From the NCBI GenBank assembly GCA_021785115.1, contig JAJYGO010000024.1:1-20067 (forward strand): DNA of 20,067 nt. The letters run 5' to 3'. Under the pieces are notes generated by a model. The model searched no databases. It saw only the letters and a list, made by a program, of their open reading frames with translations, and was not told the DNA's origin. This stretch comes from Chloroflexota bacterium (GTDB lineage Bacteria; Chloroflexota; Limnocylindria; Limnocylindrales; CSP1-4). Shown one piece after another: positions 1-6,232 of this stretch (the stretch's first letter is position 1; each line of letters opens with the position of its first letter). The translations under genes and the position numbers were made by a program.

Positions 1-311
1 ACGTTGGAGATGTGGACCTCGACGAAGGGGATGGACACCCCGCTGAAGGCGTCGCGGATCGCTACGCTCGTGTGGGTGAACGCCCCCGGGTTGATGATCA
101 CGAAGGCCACGCCGTCCGCGCGGGCCTGGTGGATGCGATCCACGATCGCTCCCTCGTGATTGCTCTGGAAGAAGTCGATCTCCACGCCCAGGCTGCCCGC
201 CAGGTCACGGAGCTCACGCTGAAGGTCGGCGAGCGTGCCGGAGCCGTAGATACCCGGCTCGCGCATTCCCAGCAGGTTGAGGTTCGGACCGTTCAGCACG
301 AGAACCTTCAC
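1..311 (-). CDS. aroQ: 3-dehydroquinate dehydratase, type II (partial, N-terminal 103 codons)
   Basis: Type II dehydroquinase interconverts 3-dehydroquinate and 3-dehydroshikimate in the cytosol, as a dodecamer of about 145-aa subunits; only the first 103 or so residues lie in the window. The translation shows the family signatures in order: [10 protein letters not shown] near the N-terminus, the YG segment that carries the catalytic tyrosine, [22 protein letters not shown], and PFVEVHISN, which contains the active-site histidine. The start is a GTG at 311-309, preceded by GGAGGG at 5-bp spacing; the nearby ATG at 324 is out of frame. It follows the CoA-transferase gene after a 111-bp gap containing a strong hairpin, so it may be the distal gene of that operon or have its own promoter. 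Dehydroquinase serves both shikimate biosynthesis and quinate catabolism, and the sequence does not decide between them. Confidence 0.95.
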   Translation of the reverse strand, partial: MKVLVLNGPNLNLLGMREPGIYGSGTLADLQRELRDLAGSLGVEIDFFQSNHEGAIVDRIHQARADGVAFVIINPGAFTHTSVAIRDAFSGVSIPFVEVHISN

Positions 312-347
312 GGGATCCCTCCATGTCTTCGACGAGAGAACACCATT

Positions 348-377
348 ACCCGGGGCTTCGCCAACCGAAGCCCGGGT
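348..377 (-). terminator. Hairpin between the CoA-transferase gene and aroQ
   Basis: Positions 348-360 and 366-377 form a 12-bp inverted repeat (ACCCGGG/CTTCG arms, one bulged base, 5-nt loop). Read on the minus strand it is not followed by a T tract, so it is not a textbook intrinsic terminator. It could be a weak terminator, an attenuator or an mRNA-end stabiliser for the upstream operon. It is the only clear element in this gap, and I see no convincing promoter for aroQ downstream of it. Confidence 0.55.
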
Positions 378-422
378 GAGTGCCAAAACTGGCCTCGTGA
401 CGACCGTTGGTCGCGCTGGCGT

Positions 423-1664
423 TCACCCACGCTGGTCCTCGAGCCGTGCGACGGCGTCCTCGGCGTACAACACGCCGTCGCCGAGCATCGCGTCGATGTC
501 CGCCGCGGAGTAGCCCAGGCCTTCCGCCACGGCGCGGTTGTGTTGCCCGAGCAGCGGCGCCGCGCTGCGCGGGGACGTGTCGCAACCCGAGAACCTGAAT
601 GGAAGATTGGGCAGCGTGATCCTGCCAAGGACCGGATGCTCCTGCTGGACCAGCATCCCACGGGCGAGGACCTGCGGGTCGGCGATGACCTCGTCGATTC
701 GCTGGACTCTGGCGCACGGCACGCGCGCGGCCTGGAGCGCCGCGATACACGTGTCCACGGATGGTTGCGCTCTTGCCCACTCTCGCACGATGGCCAGGAT
801 GGCGTCGTGATGCGCGTTTCGCCCGGCGAGCGTGTGGTAGCGGGTGTCTTCCGCCAGGTCCTGGCCACCCACTAGGAGGGCCAGGCGTTTCCACACGTCG
901 TCGACCTGCGCCGCAACCACGAAGTGACCGTCCTGGCCGCTGAACACTCCGTAGAGCGTGGATTGCCGGAGATCGTGACCCGTCTGCGCCGGGATCTCGG
1001 AGCCACCGCTGAGCATGTAGCTCTGGATCGCGTATTCGTGGATCGAGACCATGGAATCGAGGAGCGCGACGTCGACGTGCTGGCCTCGCCCCGACGTCAC
1101 CCGTCCCAACAGCGCGGCACAGACCGCGGCCACGCCGTGCATGCCGGCATACATGTCGGCCACCGCGATGCCGAACAGGGGTGGCGTCTCTCCAGGCGTT
1201 CCGAGCATCGCCATCGCCCCGCTCCTCGCCTCGACGATCAACCCGAACCCCGGCTGGTCGGCATCTGGTCCGGTGTGTCCATAGGCCGAGACGGAGCAGT
1301 ACACGAGCCGGTTGTTGCGCTCCGACAGCCGCTCGTAGCCGAGTCCAAGCTTGTCGAGCGCCCCGGGTCGGTAGTTCTCCACGAACACGTCGGCGGTATC
1401 GATGAGCCGGTAGAGGAGGTCCAGGCCCCGCGGGTCCCCGGCGTCGACGCACACTCCCCGCTTGTCCATGTTCTGCTGCAGGTAGTAGCCGCTCTGCCCG
1501 TCGACGTGGAACGGATGCGTGCGACCCGCGTCCCCCGCCGGGGGTCGCTCCACCTTGATGACCTCCGCGCCCAAGGCGGCGAGACTGCGTGCAAGGAATG
1601 GACCGGCCAAGAAGTGGCTGTAATCGATGACCCGCACTCCTGCGAGGGGCCGTGGCTGGCTCAT
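423..1664 (-). CDS. CaiB/BaiF family (family III) CoA-transferase
   Basis: A 413-aa protein of normal length for family III CoA-transferases, which move CoA between carboxylic acids through an aspartyl-CoA thioester. The N-terminus has the usual LxGVRVxD...LAGPFLARxLAxLGAEVIKVE block. ENYRPGALDKLGLGY follows near residue 96, then a Tyr-Gly-His-Thr-Gly-Pro motif at 128-133. The nucleophilic aspartate is probably D170 in FGIAVADMYAGMHG, which aligns with D169 of formyl-CoA transferase. Its ATG overlaps the stop of the upstream MaoC gene as ATGA, so the two are probably translationally coupled. A transferase beside a hydratase suggests activation of an acid to its CoA ester and hydration of an enoyl-CoA. 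The substrate cannot be read from the sequence; family members use formate/oxalate, carnitine, mesaconate, citramalate, itaconate and aromatic acids. Confidence 0.93.
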   Translation of the reverse strand: MSQPRPLAGVRVIDYSHFLAGPFLARSLAALGAEVIKVERPPAGDAGRTHPFHVDGQSGYYLQQNMDKRGVCVDAGDPRGLDLLYRLIDTADVFVENYRPGALDKLGLGYERLSERNNRLVYCSVSAYGHTGPDADQPGFGLIVEARSGAMAMLGTPGETPPLFGIAVADMYAGMHGVAAVCAALLGRVTSGRGQHVDVALLDSMVSIHEYAIQSYMLSGGSEIPAQTGHDLRQSTLYGVFSGQDGHFVVAAQVDDVWKRLALLVGGQDLAEDTRYHTLAGRNAHHDAILAIVREWARAQPSVDTCIAALQAARVPCARVQRIDEVIADPQVLARGMLVQQEHPVLGRITLPNLPFRFSGCDTSPRSAAPLLGQHNRAVAEGLGYSAADIDAMLGDGVLYAEDAVARLEDQRG

Positions 1665-2110
1665 GTCGATCTCCGAGGCACCATCAGGCGGTGCTCACCC
1701 TTCTGGACGACCTCGCCCCGCTGGTTCACCAGTTCCGCCGCCACCACCACGATGCCCCAGCCCGGCCGACTCCGCGACGGTCGCATGTCCTGGACACGGA
1801 ACCCGACGTGCACCTCGTCGCCGATCTTGATGGGCGCGACGAAATCCCAGGTCCAGCCCAGCGATATGCCCGGGCGGAAGCGATAGTCGCTCTGCGTCTT
1901 CAGCCCATCGGCGATTGCAAGTCCGAGCAGCCCGTGGGCAACTCGCGTGCGGAACGGCGTGCTCCGCGCGTAGTCCTCGTCGATGTGCAGCGGCGTGTGA
2001 TCTCCGCTCACGTCCGCGTAGCTGTCGATGAGATCTGCTGTCACCAGTCGGGTCGGACTGACGCCTTCGTCCCCCACGCGCGCGTCGTCCCAGTACCGTT
2101 CGACAGTCAT
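1661..2110 (-). CDS. MaoC-like hot-dog hydratase/dehydratase
   Basis: A 149-aa single hot-dog-domain protein. The hydratase-2 motif is clear at residues 31-47: YADVSGDHTPLHIDEDYA, with the catalytic Asp37 and His42 both present. The usual Asn two positions after the Asp is Thr here (GDHTP rather than GDxNP). AHGLLGLAIADGL follows and corresponds to the conserved HG turn. Family members add water to enoyl-CoA, or remove it, with R stereochemistry; some act on mesaconyl-, itaconyl- or methylmalyl-type CoA esters. The stop overlaps the start of the CoA-transferase (ATGA), and the VOC gene ends 4 bp upstream. The context supports a CoA-ester substrate produced by the neighbouring transferase. Substrate unknown. 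Confidence 0.9.
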   Translation of the reverse strand: MTVERYWDDARVGDEGVSPTRLVTADLIDSYADVSGDHTPLHIDEDYARSTPFRTRVAHGLLGLAIADGLKTQSDYRFRPGISLGWTWDFVAPIKIGDEVHVGFRVQDMRPSRSRPGWGIVVVAAELVNQRGEVVQKGEHRLMVPRRST

Positions 2111-2114
2111 CGCC

Positions 2115-2504
2115 TCATGCCTCGGTACTGTGCCGGGGATCGATCGCCAGGACGAGCCCGACCGAGCCGCCGCTGGCCTGCATCAGTTCCAGTTCGAGAC
2201 CGTCCGGCAGGCGCAGCCAGTTCCGCCCCTTCGGGAGAGCCTCGACGCCGAACGCCTCGGCTGCCTCCAGCGCGGCGTCGAGGTCCTCGCACATCACGCC
2301 GAGATGCACCAGCCGACCCTCCGGGCCGCTGAAGTCCGGTGCGCCAACGAGCTGCATCCCGCCGAGCGACCAGTACTGCCTCGGGTGGTCCGGCGGTCCG
2401 TCGTACTCGCGGGCGGCCATGCCGAGCACCTCCCGGAAGAACCGGATGTGCCAGTGGATGTCCCTGACCCGGATCGCCACGTGCTCGACGTAGGCGCGCG
2501 CCAT
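2115..2504 (-). CDS. VOC superfamily (glyoxalase/dioxygenase fold) protein
   Basis: A 129-aa protein with the vicinal-oxygen-chelate fold: VEHVAIRVRDIHWHIRFFREVLG at the start, then two beta-alpha-beta-beta-beta modules. Probable metal ligands are His8, Gln51 (GGMQL), His67 (RLVHLGV) and Glu106 (LELELM), an H/Q/H/E set as in metal-binding VOC enzymes. I chose the ATG at 2504-2502 because GAGGGGAGTGAC lies immediately upstream; this leaves 1 bp after the preceding stop. An in-frame ATG 30 bp earlier lies inside the ketopantoate-reductase-family gene and is unlikely. Functions in the family include lactoylglutathione lyase, methylmalonyl-CoA epimerase and ring-cleaving dioxygenase. At one domain and this length, epimerase or isomerase activity on a CoA ester is a reasonable guess, but it is only a guess. 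Confidence 0.87.
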   Translation of the reverse strand: MARAYVEHVAIRVRDIHWHIRFFREVLGMAAREYDGPPDHPRQYWSLGGMQLVGAPDFSGPEGRLVHLGVMCEDLDAALEAAEAFGVEALPKGRNWLRLPDGLELELMQASGGSVGLVLAIDPRHSTEA

Positions 2505-2505
2505 G

Positions 2506-3444
2506 TCACTCCCCTCGCCGGCCCGGAAGGCCACGCTCGAGGCCCTTGATACAGGCGACCAGCACGCGGTTCACCGGGGTGGCCACGCCCCAGCGCTCAC
2601 CGAGCCGAACGACCGCGCCGTTTACGAAATCGATCTCGGTCACCGAACCACCCTCGAGACTGGTGAGCATCGAGGCCTTGAAGTCCGCGGGCATGCCGTG
2701 CGCGGCGGTTATCCAGGCGTCCTCCGGCCGCGACGTGGACAACGGCACGCCGATCGCCTGCGCCACGGCCATCGCCTCGCTGACGGCGGCGATCGCCGTG
2801 GCCTCGATCTCCGGCACCTGGTACAGACGCCCGTACTCGAGACGGGTGATGGCACTGAGCGCCCCCGTCGCGACGTTGACCAGCAGCTTGTCCCACATGA
2901 GCGTTGTGATGTCAGCCCGTACCGTGGTGGCGAGGCCGGCCCGGTCGAACTCCGTGGCCATCGCCACCGCACGATCGCTGATGGAACCGTCGAGCTCGCC
3001 CAGATAGGTGTGCCGACCGCGAACACTCGCGAGCACTCGGGCGGGTCCCAGCATGATTCCGCCGACATAGGTGCGGCCTGCGAGCACGCGGTCGGTGCCC
3101 AGCAGGCGCGCCAGGATGTCCTCGCTGCCGAGCCCGTTTTGCAGAGTCAGCGCGACCGTCCGCTGGGCGAACAGGCAGCGGGTCGACTCGATCGCCGCCT
3201 CCGTGTCGAACGCCTTGACGACCACCACGACCACGTCGACCGCGCCGATCGCCCCCGCGTCGGTGGCTATCCGCACGCGGACGACTCGCTCGTGCTCGCC
3301 CTCGCGCATCAGGAGCCCGCTTGCGTTCATCGAAGCGGCGCGCTCCGCGGACCGACCGACGATCCACACGTCGCAACCGGCTTCGGTAAGCGCCGCGCCG
3401 ATGGTGCAGCCTAGCGCCCCCGCGCCGAGCACGGCGATCCTCAT
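2506..3444 (-). CDS. 2-dehydropantoate 2-reductase family (PanE/ApbA) oxidoreductase
   Basis: A 312-aa NADP-type oxidoreductase. The Rossmann motif GAGALGCTIGAALTEAG begins at residue 7, followed by VGRS. The family's active-site residues are present: Asn103 in LQNGLG, Lys186 and Asn190 in WDKLLVNVATGALSAI, and the late Ser/Glu pair in GSVTEIDF. The start is the ATG at 3444-3442, with GGAGGT about 8 bp upstream and the Rossmann strand beginning at residue 2; an in-frame upstream ATG would add eight residues without a better ribosome site. PanE reduces ketopantoate in pantothenate synthesis, but many paralogues in catabolic operons reduce or oxidise other 2-oxo or 2-hydroxy acids. Its place between an aldehyde dehydrogenase and VOC/MaoC/CoA-transferase genes, with no pan genes nearby, argues for a catabolic 2-oxo/2-hydroxy acid role. 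That role is inferred. Confidence 0.88.
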   Translation of the reverse strand: MRIAVLGAGALGCTIGAALTEAGCDVWIVGRSAERAASMNASGLLMREGEHERVVRVRIATDAGAIGAVDVVVVVVKAFDTEAAIESTRCLFAQRTVALTLQNGLGSEDILARLLGTDRVLAGRTYVGGIMLGPARVLASVRGRHTYLGELDGSISDRAVAMATEFDRAGLATTVRADITTLMWDKLLVNVATGALSAITRLEYGRLYQVPEIEATAIAAVSEAMAVAQAIGVPLSTSRPEDAWITAAHGMPADFKASMLTSLEGGSVTEIDFVNGAVVRLGERWGVATPVNRVLVACIKGLERGLPGRRGE

Positions 3445-3484
3445 GCCTGCACCTCCGCGTGACGGCACCCGCCCCGGCCAAGGT

Positions 3485-3517
3485 GTCCCTGGGGCCTGGC
3501 ATCCCGAGACCAGGGAC
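3485..3517 (-). other. Intergenic hairpin (8-bp stem)
   Basis: GTCCCTGG at 3485-3492 and CCAGGGAC at 3510-3517 form a perfect 8-bp inverted repeat around a 17-nt loop. It sits in the 85-bp gap between the acylating aldehyde dehydrogenase stop and the next gene. There is no T tract, so processing or attenuation within the operon is more likely than full termination. Confidence 0.4.
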
Positions 3518-3529
3518 CGATCGGACGAA

Positions 3530-4939
3530 TCAGTCGACGGCAGTTCCGTAGAACTCGCCGAACAGCTCCTGCTCGGAGGGACGGTCTTCGGGAATCGGGC
3601 GGCTCACCCACGTCACGTTCATGTAGTGCTTCAGGTGGATGTTCTCCGACGTCGCGTTCCCGCCCCACGTGCCGCAGCCAAGGCTCGACGTCATCGGCAT
3701 GCCGTTCGTGAACGATCCGGCGTTCGCCTTCGATTGCGGCTGCCGCACCATGATGCGCGATACGGGCGCGACCCGGGCGAGTCGGTCTATTCGCTCGTCG
3801 TCGTGCGAGTAGATCCCGCATGAATGGCCCTTGCCGCCGACCTCGAAAAGCTGCTCGACCATCTGCAGCGCGTCGTCGAATGTGTCGTAGCGGAACAGCG
3901 ACAGCACCACGCAGAGTTTCTCGCTCGAGAAGGGATGCTCGGGCCCGATGTGCTGCTCCTCGACGACGATGAACGAGCGGTCGGCCGGGACCGTGAAGCC
4001 CGCGAGCTCGCCGAGCCGCTGTGCCGAGACCGCGACGGTGTCTGGCAGACGGTGACCCTCGTCATCCCACAGCACACGCCGCAGTTGTGCCTTCTCGTCT
4101 GGCGTCGCCAGGTACCCTCCCTCCGCGACGAGCCGGTCGCGCAGCGCGTCGTAGATCGATGCCTGCACGAGGAGATTGCCATCGGCGGAGCAGCCGGACC
4201 CGTAGTCGGACGTCTTGCTGATCCGGGTGTTCGTCGCGGCCTGGTCGATCTCCGCCGTCTCGTCGATGATCACGGTCGAGTTGCCGCTGCCCACTCCGAA
4301 CGCGGGCGTCCCGGAGCTGTAGGCCGCGCGGACCATGTCACGGCCTCCGGTGGCCTGCACGAGGTCACACGAGGACATCAGGTACTGAGCCGCAGGGATG
4401 CTTGGGCGTTCGATGACCTGCAGCAGATCGGCGGGCGCGCCCTCACGGGCAAGCACCTCCCGCATGATGCGGACGGTCTCGATCGTCGTCTTCCGGCTCC
4501 GGGGGTGCGGAGAGAAGATCACCGCGTCTCGGCATTTCACCGCGAAGAGGGCGACTCCGGCCGGTGTGAGCTCGGGGTTGGTCGTCGGAATGAGCGACGC
4601 GATGACTCCGACTGGCTTCGCGTACTTGACGATCCCGCGCTCGGGCAACTCCTCGATGACCCCGATGCTCTTCTCACGGAGCACGTCCCGCAGGATGCCC
4701 ATGATCTTGAACCGTTTGGACACCCGGCTGACGGGATCGCCAAGACGACTCTCGGCGACGCTCATCTCCGCGAGACGAGTGAACGTCGTCTCATTCGCCA
4801 CGGCCCAAGCCATCGCCCGACAGAGCCTGTCGACCTGTTCCTGGGTGGCGGACGCGAACCGCGCTGAAGCAGCCCGTGCGCACGCGACCAGTACGTCCAC
4901 GTTCTCGCGCTCTTCCTGAGTGATCTCCCGCGTGGCCAT
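3530..4939 (-). CDS. CoA-acylating aldehyde dehydrogenase (EutE/SauS-like)
   Basis: A 469-aa aldehyde dehydrogenase of the acylating group, which interconverts an aldehyde plus CoA and NAD(P)+ with an acyl-CoA. Diagnostic stretches are PVGVIASLIPTTNPELTP, VQATGGRDMVRAAYSSGTPAFGVGSGN and, near the C-terminus, SSLGCGTWGGNATSENI. The probable catalytic cysteine is Cys250 in GSGCSADGN. The classical glutamate general base is not evident, as expected for the acylating type. The pattern most resembles the sulfoacetaldehyde dehydrogenase (acylating) and EutE/AdhE-N branch, but no sulfoacetaldehyde acetyltransferase or sulfoacetate-CoA ligase is visible, so I do not assign that substrate. The ATG at 4939 follows GGAGAGAG at a somewhat long spacing. 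It lies between an unrecognised small gene and the ketopantoate-reductase-family gene, and probably makes or consumes an acyl-CoA in the same pathway. Confidence 0.9.
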   Translation of the reverse strand: MATREITQEERENVDVLVACARAASARFASATQEQVDRLCRAMAWAVANETTFTRLAEMSVAESRLGDPVSRVSKRFKIMGILRDVLREKSIGVIEELPERGIVKYAKPVGVIASLIPTTNPELTPAGVALFAVKCRDAVIFSPHPRSRKTTIETVRIMREVLAREGAPADLLQVIERPSIPAAQYLMSSCDLVQATGGRDMVRAAYSSGTPAFGVGSGNSTVIIDETAEIDQAATNTRISKTSDYGSGCSADGNLLVQASIYDALRDRLVAEGGYLATPDEKAQLRRVLWDDEGHRLPDTVAVSAQRLGELAGFTVPADRSFIVVEEQHIGPEHPFSSEKLCVVLSLFRYDTFDDALQMVEQLFEVGGKGHSCGIYSHDDERIDRLARVAPVSRIMVRQPQSKANAGSFTNGMPMTSSLGCGTWGGNATSENIHLKHYMNVTWVSRPIPEDRPSEQELFGEFYGTAVD

Positions 4940-4983
4940 GGCGCTCGTCTCTCTCCAATACGCGCTCTTCGTCAGCGACGCCG

Positions 4984-4997
4984 CCCCGGCCTCGGGG
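4984..4997 (-). other. Short GC-rich intergenic hairpin
   Basis: CCCCG at 4984-4988 pairs with CGGGG at 4993-4997 across the 4-nt loop GCCT. It lies in the 74-bp gap upstream of the acylating aldehyde dehydrogenase gene. Such a short GC stem could arise by chance in this base composition. I list it because each of the other noncoding gaps on this strand also has a hairpin. Confidence 0.25.
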
Positions 4998-5013
4998 AAC
5001 GCCGCGCTCGCGA

Positions 5014-5430
5014 CTATCGGTCGTCGTCTTGGTCGTCTGGAGTCGTCCGCCCTGTCGTCGCCTGCCCCTGCTCCGGCGGCACGGGTGCGTCGCGCTCGAG
5101 CACCGCCAGCGCCTCCCGTGCCACGTCAAAGATCTGGTTCAGCGCCGACACGAGTCGCTCGCGCTCCGCTGCGCGCAGAAGGCGCTCGCCCCACCGCGAG
5201 AAACTCTGGTCAAGCAGTTCGAGGTCGATCGTCGCGGCGTTGACCAGGTTCGCGACGTCCTCCTCGTGGATGTACCGCACGCCGTCGCGCTCGATGCGGG
5301 CGTATGGGGCCTCCGCCAGCCACCTGCGCGAGTACGCGATGGGATCTTCCCCGGCCAACGACGGGAACGGGTAGTCCTCGTCGCCTGCCATCCACTCGAT
5401 CCCCGCCTTCTCCTTCACTTTGCCTCCCAT
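5014..5430 (-). CDS. Uncharacterised 138-aa protein
   Basis: I do not recognise this family. The protein has no signal peptide or membrane segment. It begins with a basic stretch (GGKVKEKAG), followed by EWMAGDEDYPFPSLAGEDP. A segment reading APYARIERDGVRYIHEEDV comes next, then a long, probably helical region rich in Leu, Glu and Arg (DLELLDQSFSRWGERLL onward). It ends in a Pro/Gln/Thr then Asp-rich tail (TTPDDQDDDR) that is probably disordered. The start is uncertain: ATG at 5430 has no good ribosome site; GTG at 5418 has GGGAGG 4 bp upstream; ATG at 5391 is also possible. A longer reading frame upstream overlaps livF and is rejected. Lying between the transporter genes and the enzyme genes of one operon, it may be an accessory subunit or substrate-handling protein, but nothing visible defines a function. 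Confidence 0.7.
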   Translation of the reverse strand: MGGKVKEKAGIEWMAGDEDYPFPSLAGEDPIAYSRRWLAEAPYARIERDGVRYIHEEDVANLVNAATIDLELLDQSFSRWGERLLRAAERERLVSALNQIFDVAREALAVLERDAPVPPEQGQATTGRTTPDDQDDDR

Positions 5431-5468
5431 GAGGGTCCGAAGCGCCCACACCGTCCACCGGTCCAGCC

Positions 5469-5484
5469 GAGCGACATGTCGCTC
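5469..5484. repeat. 16-bp perfect palindrome overlapping the livF stop
   Basis: GAGCGACATGTCGCTC reads identically on both strands and overlaps two bases of the livF TGA. As RNA it can fold as a 6-bp stem with a CATG loop; as DNA it has the symmetry of a dimeric protein site. It opens the 52-bp gap between livF and the unrecognised small gene. Its role is unknown. Confidence 0.5.
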
Positions 5485-6232
5485 ACAGTCCGAGATAGAT
5501 ACGCCGGACCCGTGGATCGGACTGCAAATCCGCCGATGCCCCGGACAGGACGGTGCGCCCGTTCTCCAGGACGATGCATGTGTCCGCCACCGCGAAGGTG
5601 AGCTCCGCGTTCTGCTCGACGAGGAGGAGACCAACGCCCGTGGTCCTCAGCCGCGTGAGGACATCGGCGACCTCGTCCACCAGGACGGGCGCAAGGCCCA
5701 TCGACGGCTCGTCCAGCACGATGAGCGTGGGCTGAGACATGAGCGCCCGCCCGATGGCCAACATCTGCTGCTCGCCACCGCTCAGGCCGCCCGCCAGCCC
5801 GCGCTGCCGAGCCTTCAGCTTCGGGAACAGCTCGTAGATGTCACCGAGTCGGCTCCGCACCTCCGCGTCCCAGCGCTTTCGGTATGCCCCCATCAGGAGG
5901 TTCTGCTCCACGGTCAGCCCAGCGAAGACGTGGCGCCCTTCAGGGACATATCCGATTCCCGCCCATACGACCTGGTGCGACCGTGCGCGCATCAGATCTT
6001 TCGTGCCATACGTCAGACGTCCAGTCCGCCTGGGCACGAGGTCGAACATCGCTTTCAGGATCGAGCTCTTGCCGGCGCCATTCGCACCAATGATCGCCAC
6101 GGAACCGCCTGGCGGGACGGAGAACGAGACCTCGCGGACGGCCTGAACGGCGCCGTAGAAGACGGATAGCGAGTCGACCACGAGTGCATCGACGGGCGCG
6201 ACCGACTCCAAAGGCGCGGTCGTGTCGGTCAT
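5483..6232 (-). CDS. livF: Branched-chain amino acid-type ABC transporter ATP-binding protein LivF
   Basis: A 249-aa ATPase of the HAAT (Liv) importer family, acting at the inner face of the membrane with the LivH/LivM permeases. The nucleotide-binding motifs are complete: Walker A GANGAGKS at 49-56, signature LSGGEQ at 150-155, Walker B LIVLDE at 170-175 and the H-loop glutamine variant LLVEQN typical of LivF. The sequence EGRHVFAGLTVEQNLLMGA is also characteristic. The ATG at 6232 overlaps the stop of the permease/ATPase fusion gene (ATGA), which fixes the start; a longer in-frame extension lies entirely within that gene. Liv-type systems import branched-chain amino acids but also aromatic acids, short amides, urea and other organic acids. 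With only catabolic enzymes around it, this one probably feeds the pathway encoded downstream. Confidence 0.95.
   Translation of the reverse strand: MTDTTAPLESVAPVDALVVDSLSVFYGAVQAVREVSFSVPPGGSVAIIGANGAGKSSILKAMFDLVPRRTGRLTYGTKDLMRARSHQVVWAGIGYVPEGRHVFAGLTVEQNLLMGAYRKRWDAEVRSRLGDIYELFPKLKARQRGLAGGLSGGEQQMLAIGRALMSQPTLIVLDEPSMGLAPVLVDEVADVLTRLRTTGVGLLLVEQNAELTFAVADTCIVLENGRTVLSGASADLQSDPRVRRIYLGL

Noticed and set aside
3824..4867. 347-codon plus-strand open frame
   Set aside because: Antisense to the acylating aldehyde dehydrogenase, which has a complete catalytic region; no recognisable domains in the antisense product.
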